A stretch of DNA of 64,000 nucleotides from an uncultured Treponema sp. GTDB lineage: Bacteria > Spirochaetota > Spirochaetia > Treponematales > Treponemataceae. This document shows, piece after piece, positions 21,992 to 31,400 of the stretch. The stretch lies in the NCBI GenBank assembly GCA_946186185.1, contig CAMHMJ010000004.1:88537-152536 (forward strand), given 5' to 3'. The stretch's first letter is position 1. Every line of letters starts with the position of its first letter. Below the pieces are notes generated by a model, which was given only the letters and a program-made list of their open reading frames with translations, was not told the origin of the DNA and did not search any database. The position numbers and the translations under genes are program-made.

Positions 21992-24223
21992 TTAGTCCAC
22001 AGATTTCAGTTCTTCTACCAGGGCTTCGGTGTCTTCCTCAAACTGTTCATCGGAAACCTCTTCTTTCGGGTCAACACGGCGGGCAATAACCAGAGTAATA
22101 TCATCCTGCAGCGCATTTCCTTCCGCAAAACGAATCAGGCTATCGATAATTGCATCGTTGATTTCCTGAGCCGATTTTTCGTAATTTTCCTTCAGAATCG
22201 CTTTTATCCGCTCCGTTCCAAACTGTTCCCCTCTCTTATCCAAAGTTTCACTGATTCCATCCGTAAAGAATACCAGAATGTCTCCGGTTTTCATCACAAA
22301 GCTGGAACTGGCAAAAGAAACGTCGATTCCCTTCATTCCGATTGCACCGTAATGCTTTTTTCCGTCAATTCCAAGAACTTCCTTTACATCCTTATCCGTA
22401 ATTGAAAATTTTAACGGGTGCGGATGACCGGCGTTTCCCAAATCCACAAGACATGTGTCCGTTCCTTCAAGGTTCTCAAAGCGGCAAAGAATTCCCGTCA
22501 TATAGTTATCGATATCACCCTTCTCGTAGATAATCGTGCTGTTTATCTTGGTAAGAATCTTATCGATAGGCTCCCGGTTTCTGTAGCCCCGCTGGAAAAG
22601 CCGGGAAATAATGTTCTTTGAAAGCATGGTAACCAGTCCCGCAGAAAGACCGTGTCCCGAAACATCAAAAAGCGCAATTCCGTTCAAAATATCGTTGTAG
22701 CTGTAATAGTCGTACAGGTCGCCGCTGACCTTGGCCTGAGGAATGTAGGAAACCGCAAGCTCCCAGCCCCGGAAGTGCTTAACCGGCTGCGGAAAAAAGT
22801 TCTTCTGAACGGAGAACGCCATTTCCAGATCCATATCGGAATGAAGCTTTGCAATCTCAAGCTGTCTGTTCAACTCCGAAAGCTCATCGTTGGCCTTTCT
22901 GAGTTCTTCGGTTCTGGCATCCACCTCTTCCTGAAGGTGATTGGTAAGCTTGTCATTTCTCTGATAAAGCCGCCCGAAACGATAGGCCAGCATTATCATA
23001 AATGCAATAATCGTTCCCTGCCATCCAAAAATCATAAAATAGGTAATTGAATTCGTTGGATTCAGCACCCGGGTAACGGCATCCAGGATGCCCCCGGTGG
23101 CAAAAGGAGCAAAACCAATGGCAAAAATTATAGCCTTGGCCCGGGTTTCCCTCTTGATTATATGAATTATCAGTTCAAGAATTCCGCTTACAAGCTGAAT
23201 ACCAACCAGCGTCATCATCGCAGGGGAAATATCCAGAAGGAAATCGTAATCCGGCGCAAACACCGTCATCAAAATCTGAATCAGAACAATGATATTCCGT
23301 CCAAGTCTTACCGAAAAAGAAGGCTTTGCACCAAAAAAGCGGGTTCCAAAGCGAACTATCATGTAAATAATCAAATAACCCGGGATTATGAAGGTATATT
23401 TTGCAAAAATCAGGAACGGGATTCTTCCTTCGGTATAAAACGGAAGTTCCGTTGCAAAAAAATATATCAGGAACAGCGCCGTAAAGAAATTCAGAAGGGA
23501 AAAATCCCTGAAAACCACAAAGCCGAATTTTCTTAGATTAAGATAAAAGCACAGATACAGAATGAACGTAAAAAACATTACGCCAAAAAGAACTGCAAAA
23601 ATCCTTGAATGATAAAAATTTATCCGCTCAAAGGCAGGATAGGCCTGAGTGGCCGGCTGAATAAAAGCATGAGTCGAAATTCCTGAGTTTCCGTGAATGA
23701 AAACCTTAATCAGGATTGTGTTAGTTCCATTCTGATTCAGAATGCTAACAGGAAGACTGAAGAAATGAGCCATAAACTGAGTAAAGCGCTCGTTAGGCGG
23801 GAAGGAACCATACTGGGAAACAAAGATTCCGTTGCAGTAAAGCTTTTCGGCACTTCGAAGCTGGGGAATTACCAGTCCCAGAGGAAGATACTTGAACTCC
23901 TGCGGAATCATAAAGTCGGCACGAATCCAGACAAATCGTTTTTTGTTGCCGAACATATTCATCAGGTTGTTTTCTTTTTTATCTTCAAGCTTCTTAAAGT
24001 TCTGAAAATTTTCTATTGCGTCATTTACCGTTGAGCTTTCATCGGCTTCCCAGTAGTAGAAATCCTTTCCGATTTCAAGCCGCTGAATAGGAGTGATTCT
24101 GTAAGAATTTCTGCCCTTTTTTTCAGAATGAGCGCTGCTGTTCCCGCAGCCGGCACAAAGAAGCAGCAACGAAATTAAAACGAGAACATTAAAAAAATTA
24201 AAGCGCTTACATTTAAAATTCAC
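21992..24223 (-). CDS. 7TM-sensor SpoIIE/PP2C-family serine phosphatase
   Basis: 743 residues with a GTG start at 24223. A lipobox-like LLCAGC lies at the N-terminal hydrophobic segment (Cys26). An extracellular 7TMR-DISM-type beta domain (~50-200, WIRADFMIPQEF, LYCNGIFVSQYGSFPP) is followed by seven membrane helices (~205-420), a short coiled coil (DARTEELRKANDELSELNRQ), and a SpoIIE-type PP2C domain: AKVSGDLYDYY, ALFDVSGHGLSAGL, GNAGHPHPL and FFTDGISE hold the metal-binding aspartates. It would sense an outside signal and dephosphorylate an anti-sigma antagonist or similar target. TATAAT lies 8 bases before the GTG with no ribosome site. The barrel protein gene follows at 90 bp. Confidence 0.9.
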   Translation of the reverse strand: MNFKCKRFNFFNVLVLISLLLLCAGCGNSSAHSEKKGRNSYRITPIQRLEIGKDFYYWEADESSTVNDAIENFQNFKKLEDKKENNLMNMFGNKKRFVWIRADFMIPQEFKYLPLGLVIPQLRSAEKLYCNGIFVSQYGSFPPNERFTQFMAHFFSLPVSILNQNGTNTILIKVFIHGNSGISTHAFIQPATQAYPAFERINFYHSRIFAVLFGVMFFTFILYLCFYLNLRKFGFVVFRDFSLLNFFTALFLIYFFATELPFYTEGRIPFLIFAKYTFIIPGYLIIYMIVRFGTRFFGAKPSFSVRLGRNIIVLIQILMTVFAPDYDFLLDISPAMMTLVGIQLVSGILELIIHIIKRETRAKAIIFAIGFAPFATGGILDAVTRVLNPTNSITYFMIFGWQGTIIAFMIMLAYRFGRLYQRNDKLTNHLQEEVDARTEELRKANDELSELNRQLEIAKLHSDMDLEMAFSVQKNFFPQPVKHFRGWELAVSYIPQAKVSGDLYDYYSYNDILNGIALFDVSGHGLSAGLVTMLSKNIISRLFQRGYRNREPIDKILTKINSTIIYEKGDIDNYMTGILCRFENLEGTDTCLVDLGNAGHPHPLKFSITDKDVKEVLGIDGKKHYGAIGMKGIDVSFASSSFVMKTGDILVFFTDGISETLDKRGEQFGTERIKAILKENYEKSAQEINDAIIDSLIRFAEGNALQDDITLVIARRVDPKEEVSDEQFEEDTEALVEELKSVD

Positions 24224-24231
24224 GTAGAATA

Positions 24232-24237
24232 ATTATA
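24232..24237 (-). promoter_or_regulatory. -10 box 8 bases before a GTG start (leaderless)
   Basis: TATAAT on the minus strand (24237-24232) is followed by TATTCTAC and the GTG start codon of the phosphatase gene. No ribosome binding site is present. Confidence 0.5.
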
Positions 24238-24286
24238 ACCGAGGTTTCTGTTTTTTGGTAATTATTTTTTAAGGAGGGAATGCATA

Positions 24287-24577
24287 GCAAAGACTGAGTT
24301 TTGTAATTCATAGTCAAAAATTGGCTAACGGTCGCGTCCTGCGGGTCAAAACCGCGAGAAGAGCGCGCTAAGTCGCCTTCGCAACACAGTTGCTCGGAGA
24401 CTCGCTCAAAATGTTCCACTGGAACATTTTGCCGGCTTTCAGCCGTCGCTCCCTATATTTGTGGCAAAGGAACTCATTAGATGCCGCTTTCGCGGCAGCC
24501 ACAAACAGAGTTTTTTTGCCCGCCTGCCGCTACCCTCCCGCCAATTTTTGACAATTATCGCTAATCTCAGGCTTTGC
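24287..24577. repeat. Palindromic intergenic element, AAAAATTGGC family (long copy)
   Basis: Fills the whole gap between the phosphatase and 5'-nucleotidase genes. Outer arms GCAAAGACTGAG (24287-24298) and CTCAGGCTTTGC (24566-24577) pair at 11 of 12 positions. Inner ends GTCAAAAATTGGC (24313-24325) and GCCAATTTTTGAC (24540-24552) are a perfect 13-bp inverted repeat. Inside are further hairpins, e.g. AAAATGTTCC/GGAACATTTT and TTTGTGGC/GCCACAAA. The right arm ends one base before the nucleotidase stop codon. Confidence 0.85.
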
Positions 24578-24578
24578 T

Positions 24579-26459
24579 CTACTTCACCTTTACATAGTAC
24601 GGGGTGGTGTCTACCTTGATGTAGCCGCCATTCTTCTTCGACTCAGCTTTCAGTACTTTCAGGGCGCCTTCGCTGTCTATCTGACTGGAATCAATCAGGC
24701 GGGTAGTATTGTTCCATTCAAGGCAGGGATTTGGCATTCCCGTTGCACCGTCCACCCGGTTGTTTGTTGCGGCAAATTCATTCACTGCAACGGTTACACT
24801 TTTTTCTTTCCAGCCGGGAGTCCACTTTCCGTCTTCGTAGATTACCTTTCCGTTAAACTTCAGGGACTGCACCTCAGGTACGCCGATAACCTTGCCTTCC
24901 ATAGCTGGAGCCTCTCTGAAACAGCATTCAATTCCCACCTGACAGGCAAAAAGACTGCTGCCTTTGCTCGTCATGGAATATTCAAAAAGCGTCATCAGTT
25001 CTTCAAAGGTCAGGCGGTAAACATAAATCCGGTTATTGAAGGGGAACAGCTCGTAAACATCGGAAACCGAAACCGGACATTCTCCTTTTTCGTTCAGTGT
25101 AAAAGTACCGGCCCGGACGCCCCCGGAATTCTGAAATGCAATATCCGCATTCCCAACCCTTCGCACAATATCGCACATCCAGTTTGCCTTCAGGTTCACC
25201 CGGTTTCCGCTTTCCTTTACCGGATTTTTTGTAACCGCAGTTTTTAATTTTCCCACAACTTCTTCACTATAGGGCTTAATTTCCTTTATGGCCCGGTCTG
25301 TCAGCTCTAAGACTTCCTCGTCCAGATCACTTTCGTTTTCCCCGGCAAAGTTTCTTGTAGTTTTCTTGTCGTCCACGCCAATGGTCTGATTTTTAGAAAC
25401 TCCGGAAAAACTGACCCTGCCCTCTTCATCCAAAGTAAATTTAAGTTCACCGTAGCAGAAAGAAGTACCATGAGCCGCCGGCTGAATATAGGAAAGTCCC
25501 CAGGAAGTTTTTCCCGCCTTGTTCATGTGAGTGTGTCCACCCAGAACAAGATCTATCACCGAATCTGCCCCCAGCTTTCCCGCCCTCTCCTGAGCATCCG
25601 CGTGCATCAAAAGCACCGTTGCATCACACAGCCCGCTGGATTCTAGTTCTCTGGCCAGCTGGTTTATAGGCCGCAAATCAGTTTTAATTTTGAAGCCCTT
25701 CCCCACAAACTCAGAAGTTTTTATGCTGGTTGAATAATCGCAGACATAACCGATAACCGCTATTTTTACGGGAAGCCCTTCCCCCGCGGAATTCAGGGCA
25801 GTTTTTTCAAGAATCACATAGTCCTTTACAGAACGGCCGGAAGCTTTTTCACCGGCAGCCTTACTCTGATAAAAATTTGCTGCAACAACCGGCACCAGAT
25901 TCGGGTATGTTTTTCCGGCGGCTTTATAGGCAGGAAGGGTTGCGTCCTTTTCAACCAGATTTTCAAAACCCCAGTCGAACTCGTGATTTCCCAGGGCAAC
26001 GGCGTCGTAGTCCATTTTGTCAAAAGCCACGTACATGCACTTTCCCTTCTGAAGATTAGAAAGCATATTTCCCTGATAAATATCGCCCCCATCCAGGAGC
26101 ACCAGTTTTTTGCTGTCGTAGCCGGCTCCGTGGCCGCGGATATCCCGAACCTTGTCTGCAATATAGGAAAGTCTGTAGTGCACCTGGCCGTTTTTGATGA
26201 ACGCAATATTTCCGTGAAGGTCAGAGGTTTCAATTAAGGGAAGAAAATAATCCCCGGGCGACACTTCCGCTCTTTTTTCAGCAAAAGAGTGTACCTCTTC
26301 AGCAGCCTGAACAGAGCCTGACTGCCCGCCGGAATGTTGTATTATCCCAGCCTGTCCCACATTCCCCTTTTCTTTTAGGGAAGTTGTGCAGGAAAATAGA
26401 GACAGAGAAAAAAATACACAAGAAACTGCAAATTTCTTCATACTGAACCGTTTTTTCAT
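24579..26459 (-). CDS. 5'-nucleotidase / 2',3'-cyclic phosphodiesterase family lipoprotein
   Basis: 626 residues. A lipoprotein signal ends in LFSC (Cys24). The calcineurin-like metal motifs are all present: LIETSDLHGNIA, LLDGGDIYQGN, GNHEFDWGFENL, and LGGHTHMN. The C-terminal 5'-nucleotidase domain carries FQNSGGVRAG and DVYELFPFNNRIYVYRLT. Such enzymes sit in the periplasm or on the surface and strip phosphate from nucleotides for purine salvage; an adenine phosphoribosyltransferase is encoded elsewhere in the window. The start at 26459 is preferred because GAGGAG lies upstream, whereas the ATG six codons later has none. Confidence 0.93.
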   Translation of the reverse strand: MKKRFSMKKFAVSCVFFSLSLFSCTTSLKEKGNVGQAGIIQHSGGQSGSVQAAEEVHSFAEKRAEVSPGDYFLPLIETSDLHGNIAFIKNGQVHYRLSYIADKVRDIRGHGAGYDSKKLVLLDGGDIYQGNMLSNLQKGKCMYVAFDKMDYDAVALGNHEFDWGFENLVEKDATLPAYKAAGKTYPNLVPVVAANFYQSKAAGEKASGRSVKDYVILEKTALNSAGEGLPVKIAVIGYVCDYSTSIKTSEFVGKGFKIKTDLRPINQLARELESSGLCDATVLLMHADAQERAGKLGADSVIDLVLGGHTHMNKAGKTSWGLSYIQPAAHGTSFCYGELKFTLDEEGRVSFSGVSKNQTIGVDDKKTTRNFAGENESDLDEEVLELTDRAIKEIKPYSEEVVGKLKTAVTKNPVKESGNRVNLKANWMCDIVRRVGNADIAFQNSGGVRAGTFTLNEKGECPVSVSDVYELFPFNNRIYVYRLTFEELMTLFEYSMTSKGSSLFACQVGIECCFREAPAMEGKVIGVPEVQSLKFNGKVIYEDGKWTPGWKEKSVTVAVNEFAATNNRVDGATGMPNPCLEWNNTTRLIDSSQIDSEGALKVLKAESKKNGGYIKVDTTPYYVKVK

Positions 26460-26501
26460 ACATGCTGCTCCTCAAGTCAGTAAAATCTGCCGCAAGACCT
26501 C

Positions 26502-26768
26502 TTATCCCTTTATTTTTTCATTAAGCTCCAGCATTTCCTTAAGTTCAAGGGTCGAATTCTGAAGATTCTGTATTTCCTTAAGAATGGCGGAATTTCCAAC
26601 CGACATTTCGTTTACAGCAGAAAGAACTATCCGGGTACTGTTGTTCATGGTTCCCAGAGATTCATTGGAAGAAGAAATGATTTCCCGGATGGATTCCTGA
26701 ATATTTCCCAGCTGCTCACCGATTTCCTTGGACTGCAGGGTGGAAGTTTCCGAAAGCTTTCTGATTAA
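26502..26768 (-). pseudogene. 3' remnant of a methyl-accepting chemotaxis protein gene
   Basis: An open frame of 88 codons without a plausible start encodes LIRKLSETSTLQSKEIGEQL, then GNIQESIREIISSSNESLGT, a helix with MNNSTRIVLSAVNEMSVGNS, and a TAA stop at 26504-26502. This is the signature of the C-terminal coiled coil of a chemotaxis receptor, just after the kinase-contact hairpin. A stop codon (TAA) precedes it in frame, and no receptor N-terminal part is found upstream; the ketosynthase terminator begins about 80 bp away. The gene must have lost its first ~80 percent by deletion. Too short for a working receptor. Confidence 0.75.
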
Positions 26769-26847
26769 TTATCAAGTCAATTTTCCCATCCGTCAACGAA
26801 TATTTTTATCCGCATTTTCATCCCCGGCAAACTGGTACCTCCGGCAT

Positions 26848-26879
26848 AAAAAAAGCCACCTGAGATTACCTCAGATGGC
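26848..26879 (-). terminator. Rho-independent terminator of the ketosynthase gene
   Basis: On the minus strand GCCATCTGAG/CTCAGGTGGC (26879-26855, 5-base loop, one mismatch) runs straight into seven T. It lies 64 bp after the ketosynthase stop. Confidence 0.9.
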
Positions 26880-26942
26880 CTTCTGTTATAAGGCGATAAA
26901 TCTCGCAGAACGGGATTCATCAGCCGAACAATACCGGGCAGG

Positions 26943-28208
26943 TTAGTTATTATGCCACTTTTTAAAGATGAGCGAAGTATTAATTCCCGCAAACGCGAAA
27001 TTGTTGCTCATAACATATTCAGCATCAATTTTTCTACCTTCGCCTCTGATGTAATCGAGGTCGCCGCATTCAGGATCAATATTATTCAAGTTAAGTGTTG
27101 GATGGAACCAGCCTTCGTTCATCATGTTGATTGTAAGCCATGCTTCTACGGCACCACAGGCACCAAGAGTGTGTCCGATGTATGATTTTGTAGAAGAAAT
27201 AGGAACCTTGCGGCCGAATACCCGGGCAGTTGCAGTAGTTTCTGCGATGTCTCCGTGGTGAGTAGAAGTTCCGTGAGCGTTTACGTAAGCGATTTCGTCA
27301 CCCTTGAGACCTGCGCTGTCCAAAGCCAGCTGCATACAGATTCCCATAGTTTCGCTGTTTGGCGAAGTAATATGAGTTCCGTCAGTGTTTGTTCCAAAAC
27401 CTACGATTTCAGCATAGATTTTAGCACCGCGTTTTACAGCGTGTTCAAGATCTTCAAGAATCAATGTTCCTGCACCTTCACCGATTACAAGACCATCGCG
27501 ATCCTTGTCGAATGGACTTGGAGCTGTTTCTGGATGTTCGTTTCGAATAGAAGTTGAACCCAGCTGGTCAAAAATTGCAGCATCAGGTGGACAAAGCTCT
27601 TCAGCTCCACCACAAATCATGATGTCCTGAAGCCCGTTTTCGATAGTTTCGTATCCATAGCCGATAGACTGGCTTCCTGAAGTACAAGCCTCAGAAGTTA
27701 CGATCATTCGACCTTTCAGCTGGTAAGTTACTTCGATATTTGCAGCACAAGTATGTGGCATACATTTGATGTAAGTAGAAGAGTTTACCTTTGCAGTGCA
27801 GCGGTCCTGCATAACGCTTGTGAGTTCCTGAATAGAATCAAAAGAACCCATAGATGAACCATAAGCTACGCCAGTGCGTCCATTTTTAAGTTCATCAATA
27901 ACGTCTCCGTCTTCCTTCAAAAGGCCTGCCATCTTTAACGCCATCTGTGAAGTGTGGTAAGAAAGAAGGGCAACGCGACCCATTCCGCGAACCAGTTTTC
28001 TTGGATATTTTGGAAGTTCCCCTTTTGCAGGACAGGCAAGATGAGTGTTCATTCCCTGAATGTCATGCCATTCTTCCATATTTTTAATGCAGTTTTTGTA
28101 GCTTTTAAGCTGCTCGTAAGCTTCGTCCCAGTTCTGACCAAGACCGCTTATCATTCCTGCGCCAGTAATTACAACGCGGCGCTTTCCGTTTGGTTTTGTA
28201 AATTCCAT
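26943..28208 (-). CDS. Beta-ketoacyl-ACP synthase, FabF/ApeR-like
   Basis: 421 residues from the ATG at 28208 (GGAAGGA upstream). The thiolase-fold catalytic triad is complete: Cys in SEACTSGSQSIGYG (~171), His in VNAHGTSTHHGD (~313) and His in SYIGHTLGACGAVEAW (~346). Segments such as YIKCMPHTCAANIEV, GGAEELCPPDAAIFD, PSPFDKDRDGLVIGEGAGTL and SNNFAFAGINTSLIFKKW are closer to the ketosynthase at the end of aryl-polyene clusters (ApeR) than to house-keeping FabF, as far as memory allows. It elongates an acyl chain on ACP. The matching reductase and dehydratase genes lie at 37-38.6 kb, beyond a restriction-modification island. Confidence 0.88.
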   Translation of the reverse strand: MEFTKPNGKRRVVITGAGMISGLGQNWDEAYEQLKSYKNCIKNMEEWHDIQGMNTHLACPAKGELPKYPRKLVRGMGRVALLSYHTSQMALKMAGLLKEDGDVIDELKNGRTGVAYGSSMGSFDSIQELTSVMQDRCTAKVNSSTYIKCMPHTCAANIEVTYQLKGRMIVTSEACTSGSQSIGYGYETIENGLQDIMICGGAEELCPPDAAIFDQLGSTSIRNEHPETAPSPFDKDRDGLVIGEGAGTLILEDLEHAVKRGAKIYAEIVGFGTNTDGTHITSPNSETMGICMQLALDSAGLKGDEIAYVNAHGTSTHHGDIAETTATARVFGRKVPISSTKSYIGHTLGACGAVEAWLTINMMNEGWFHPTLNLNNIDPECGDLDYIRGEGRKIDAEYVMSNNFAFAGINTSLIFKKWHNN

Positions 28209-28223
28209 ATTATTTCCTTCCAC

Positions 28224-28258
28224 GGTGGTTGAGTAGGCGGAGCCGTATCGAAACCACC
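28224..28258. repeat. Short palindromic repeat (GGTGGTT...AACCACC)
   Basis: GGTGGTT (28224-28230) and AACCACC (28252-28258) are inverted around a spacer GAGTAGGCGGAGCCGTATCG. It sits 16 bp upstream of the ketosynthase start, just past its ribosome binding site. Confidence 0.6.
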
Positions 28259-28276
28259 ATTTCTTTCCATTTTCAG

Positions 28277-28365
28277 GAGGGGAAAGCCTTCCCCTCGGCT
28301 CAACCCTTCGGTTTTCGCCTACCCCTTCATGCGGGCTCAATCACCGCCCGCAACGCCTGCTATTA
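28277..28365. repeat. GCCT-hairpin intergenic repeat (copy 1)
   Basis: An 8-bp perfect hairpin GAGGGGAA/TTCCCCTC with loop AGCC (28277-28296) is followed by CGGCT, TTCGGTTTTCGCCTACCCC and a GCGGGCTC/CCGCCCGC part. The same order of blocks occurs at 58403-58465 between dnaK and grpE. The right end is approximate. It lies between hsdR and the ketosynthase gene. Confidence 0.6.
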
Positions 28366-28434
28366 TCTGGCGTTTGAATTGAAGTTTAATGCAATACGGA
28401 AAAAAAATCTACATTACAAATAATTTGAGAAACT

Positions 28435-31400
28435 TTATGCTACATCACCAAGCCAGCCGTAATGCTGAACAGACATATCTACAAAATGATTCAAAAGTAA
28501 ATTGATTTTTGAATCAAATGCATCTTTATCAAAGCTCTGTGGTAAGTCTGCATCAAGTGAAGAAATTATTGCATCTTTTACAATTGTTGACGTCTGTTCA
28601 TCTTTGTACCAGCCAACAACAAAAAGATTTTTCTTTTCTTCTGTGAGTTTCTTATAGAGATTTTTCGCAGCAAGTTTTACGCTCTTTTCTTCTTCTTTTG
28701 TTAGCTTTCGGCCTTTTATGAGAAGGTCAAACATTTCAAGTTCTTCTTCTGTAAGACCTTCTGTTTCAGCTCGCTTATCTTCATTTTTCATATCTTCAAT
28801 AAGCTGTAAGAGTTGTTCGTAATAATCTTCGTTTTCGCTGCCACCGGCATTGTATTGGTCTATGATATTTTTGAAGCGTTCGCTGAAAGAAATTCTTGTT
28901 GTGTTTTTATTAATCATAATCTGCAGCATCTTTTGAATGAATTCTTTCATATCATCAATTTCAATTGCTTTGTACTGTGCTTTATGTATTTCTTTACGAA
29001 GCTCTTCTACATCGACTTTAGAAAGATCTATCACTTTGAATTCGTGAATAAGATAGTTAGATGATTTTTTACCATTCGGGTCACTGGTGTCTTCCGGTTT
29101 TTCTGAACTGACTGATGTATCAAGCAATGCCTGCATTCTGGCCTTTGCACGATCAAGTTTTTCATCATCAACATTGTTGTTCATCAAATCATTCAGATAT
29201 TTTAATGGCTTAAACTTTTCGTTCTGCCAGCCCATCTCGAAAATCTCTGGTTTGCTTGCTTCATAAAGATTAAGCATTGTATTTGTAATAACGCGGAACT
29301 TTTCTTTGCCTTCATCTTTCTGGTAAATGATTTCCAGAGCATTTCGTAAAGCTTCAAGTTTTTCCAGGTCGCCTGGAAGTTTGTTGATTTCATCAAGACT
29401 TATATCGAGGTCAGACAAAAATTCATCAGCCTCATCAATGCTCTGACCAATCAATTCAAGAAGATATTCAATATCTTTTGCAGGGAATTCATCTCCGTCA
29501 TCACCGGTTGCATAATCGGTAAGGGCCTGCTGCATGTATTTAAATACATTTACATAATCTACAATGATACCGCTTGTCTTACCAGGATAAACACGGTTTG
29601 CACGTGCAATTGCCTGCATCAGGGTATGACCTTTCATAGGCTTATCAAGATAGAGCGTAGAAAGATTTGGAACATCAAAACCTGTAAGCCACATTGCGCA
29701 AACAAAAACAAGCTGCAACGGATCATTTTTATCTTTGAATCGGTCTTCAATATCTACTCCGTCAACAATCTTATTCATCTTGTCGCGGTGAGGTTTTATG
29801 TTTAATCCCTGTTCTGCAAACTTCTTTTCTTCATCTGCATCTTCAGAAATGATTACAGCCATTTCTACATTGTTCATGTAATCCAGGCGGGCTTTGATTT
29901 CGTCACGCTCTTCTTTTGTAGCAGCACTATTTCTGTCTTTTATCAGCTGTTTCTTTTCTTCTTCCCAATAATGTTGAACCTTGTCGTACATTTTTACTGC
30001 TGTAAACTTATCTACAGAAACAACCATTCCTTTTCCAAGGAAGCCTCGACGAGGGAAATGATGCGCAATATCTTGAGCAATTTTATCAAGACGTTCATCG
30101 CGCTTAAGAACTTCAATTATCTTACTGCCAGAATCTTCCAGTTTTTTGATTTCTTCTTCATTAAGATTTTCATCTTCAATAATGTCTACAATATCATCAT
30201 CAAGGAAGTTATTTGTAAGACCGACTTCAGGCACACGGCGGCTGTAGAACAACGGAACCGTAGAACCATCTTCTACAGACTGAGCAAAATTATATTCAGA
30301 AACATAATCTCCAAACCACTGATTTGTAAGACGTTTTGAACCAAGCAGCGGAGTTCCTGTAAAGGCAATAAAGTTTGCATTTGGCAAAGCGGTGTGCATG
30401 TTCTCTGCCAGGTCTTTATACTGGGTTCGGTGTGCTTCATCAATCAAAACAAAAATATCATTACGCTCACTGAGAACAGGATATTTCTTTCCCTTGTCAT
30501 AACGGAACTTATGAATCATAGAGAAAATGAATTTCTTGTTGCTCTTAAGATATTCACGAAGCTGTTCCGAGTTTTTAGGCTGACATTCTTCTTTATTGCC
30601 GATGACCTCCGTGCGTACAAAGTTTTTATAAATTTGAGTATCAAGGTCTGTGCGATCTGTAACAATAAAGAAAGTGAAATTGCCTTTTAACTTACGGGCA
30701 CATTTTCTTGCAAAGAAAACCATAGAATAAGATTTACCGGAGCCTTGAGTATGCCAGAAAACACCAAGCTTTCCTCTAAGTTCTTCGCGGCGTTCAACAT
30801 TTCGCATAAGATTATTAACACCAAGGAACTGATGGTTCTTTGCAATAATTTTGACTTTTTGATTCTGGAACAAAATAAAGTTTTCGATGTAATCAATTAA
30901 GTGTTCTTTTTTACAAAGACCTCGGGCAAAGTATTCAATGGATACACCGCGTGCTTTAATATCTTTGCGGTTTGGCTTTTCATTTTCGCTTTCGACTTTA
31001 AGCCATTCAAAGAAAAACTCAAAATCCGAATTCCAGGCACCAAGACGAGTTTCCAAACCATTACTCAAAACACAAATCTGATTAAAGGCAAACAGGTTTG
31101 GAATATCTTTTTTGTAATCAGTAAGATTTTTATTATAGGCTTCTTCTATTTTGATTATTGCATTTTTAAGTTCAACAAAAACTACAGGAAGTCCGTTTAC
31201 AAAAATGATTACATCCGGTCGTCGCCAGTAATACTGCCCCTGAATCCACATTTGCGAAACTGCTGTAAAAATATTGTTTTGGGGATTTTCAAAATCAATG
31301 AGTTTAACAAAATCAAAAGTCTGCCTGCCATTTTGTTTGAACTCAACTTTACGGCCATTGCGAATCAAATTGTAGTTGTCGTAATTGGTCTTTACCATGT

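Noticed and set aside
24287..24577. Insertion sequence or CRISPR-like array
   Set aside because: Inverted ends are present but there is no transposase frame, and the repeats are single palindromic units rather than regularly spaced direct repeats.
26728..26992. Small reading frames on both strands around the ketosynthase terminator
   Set aside because: They cross a clear terminator hairpin and overlap the ketosynthase 3' end; codon pattern looks random.
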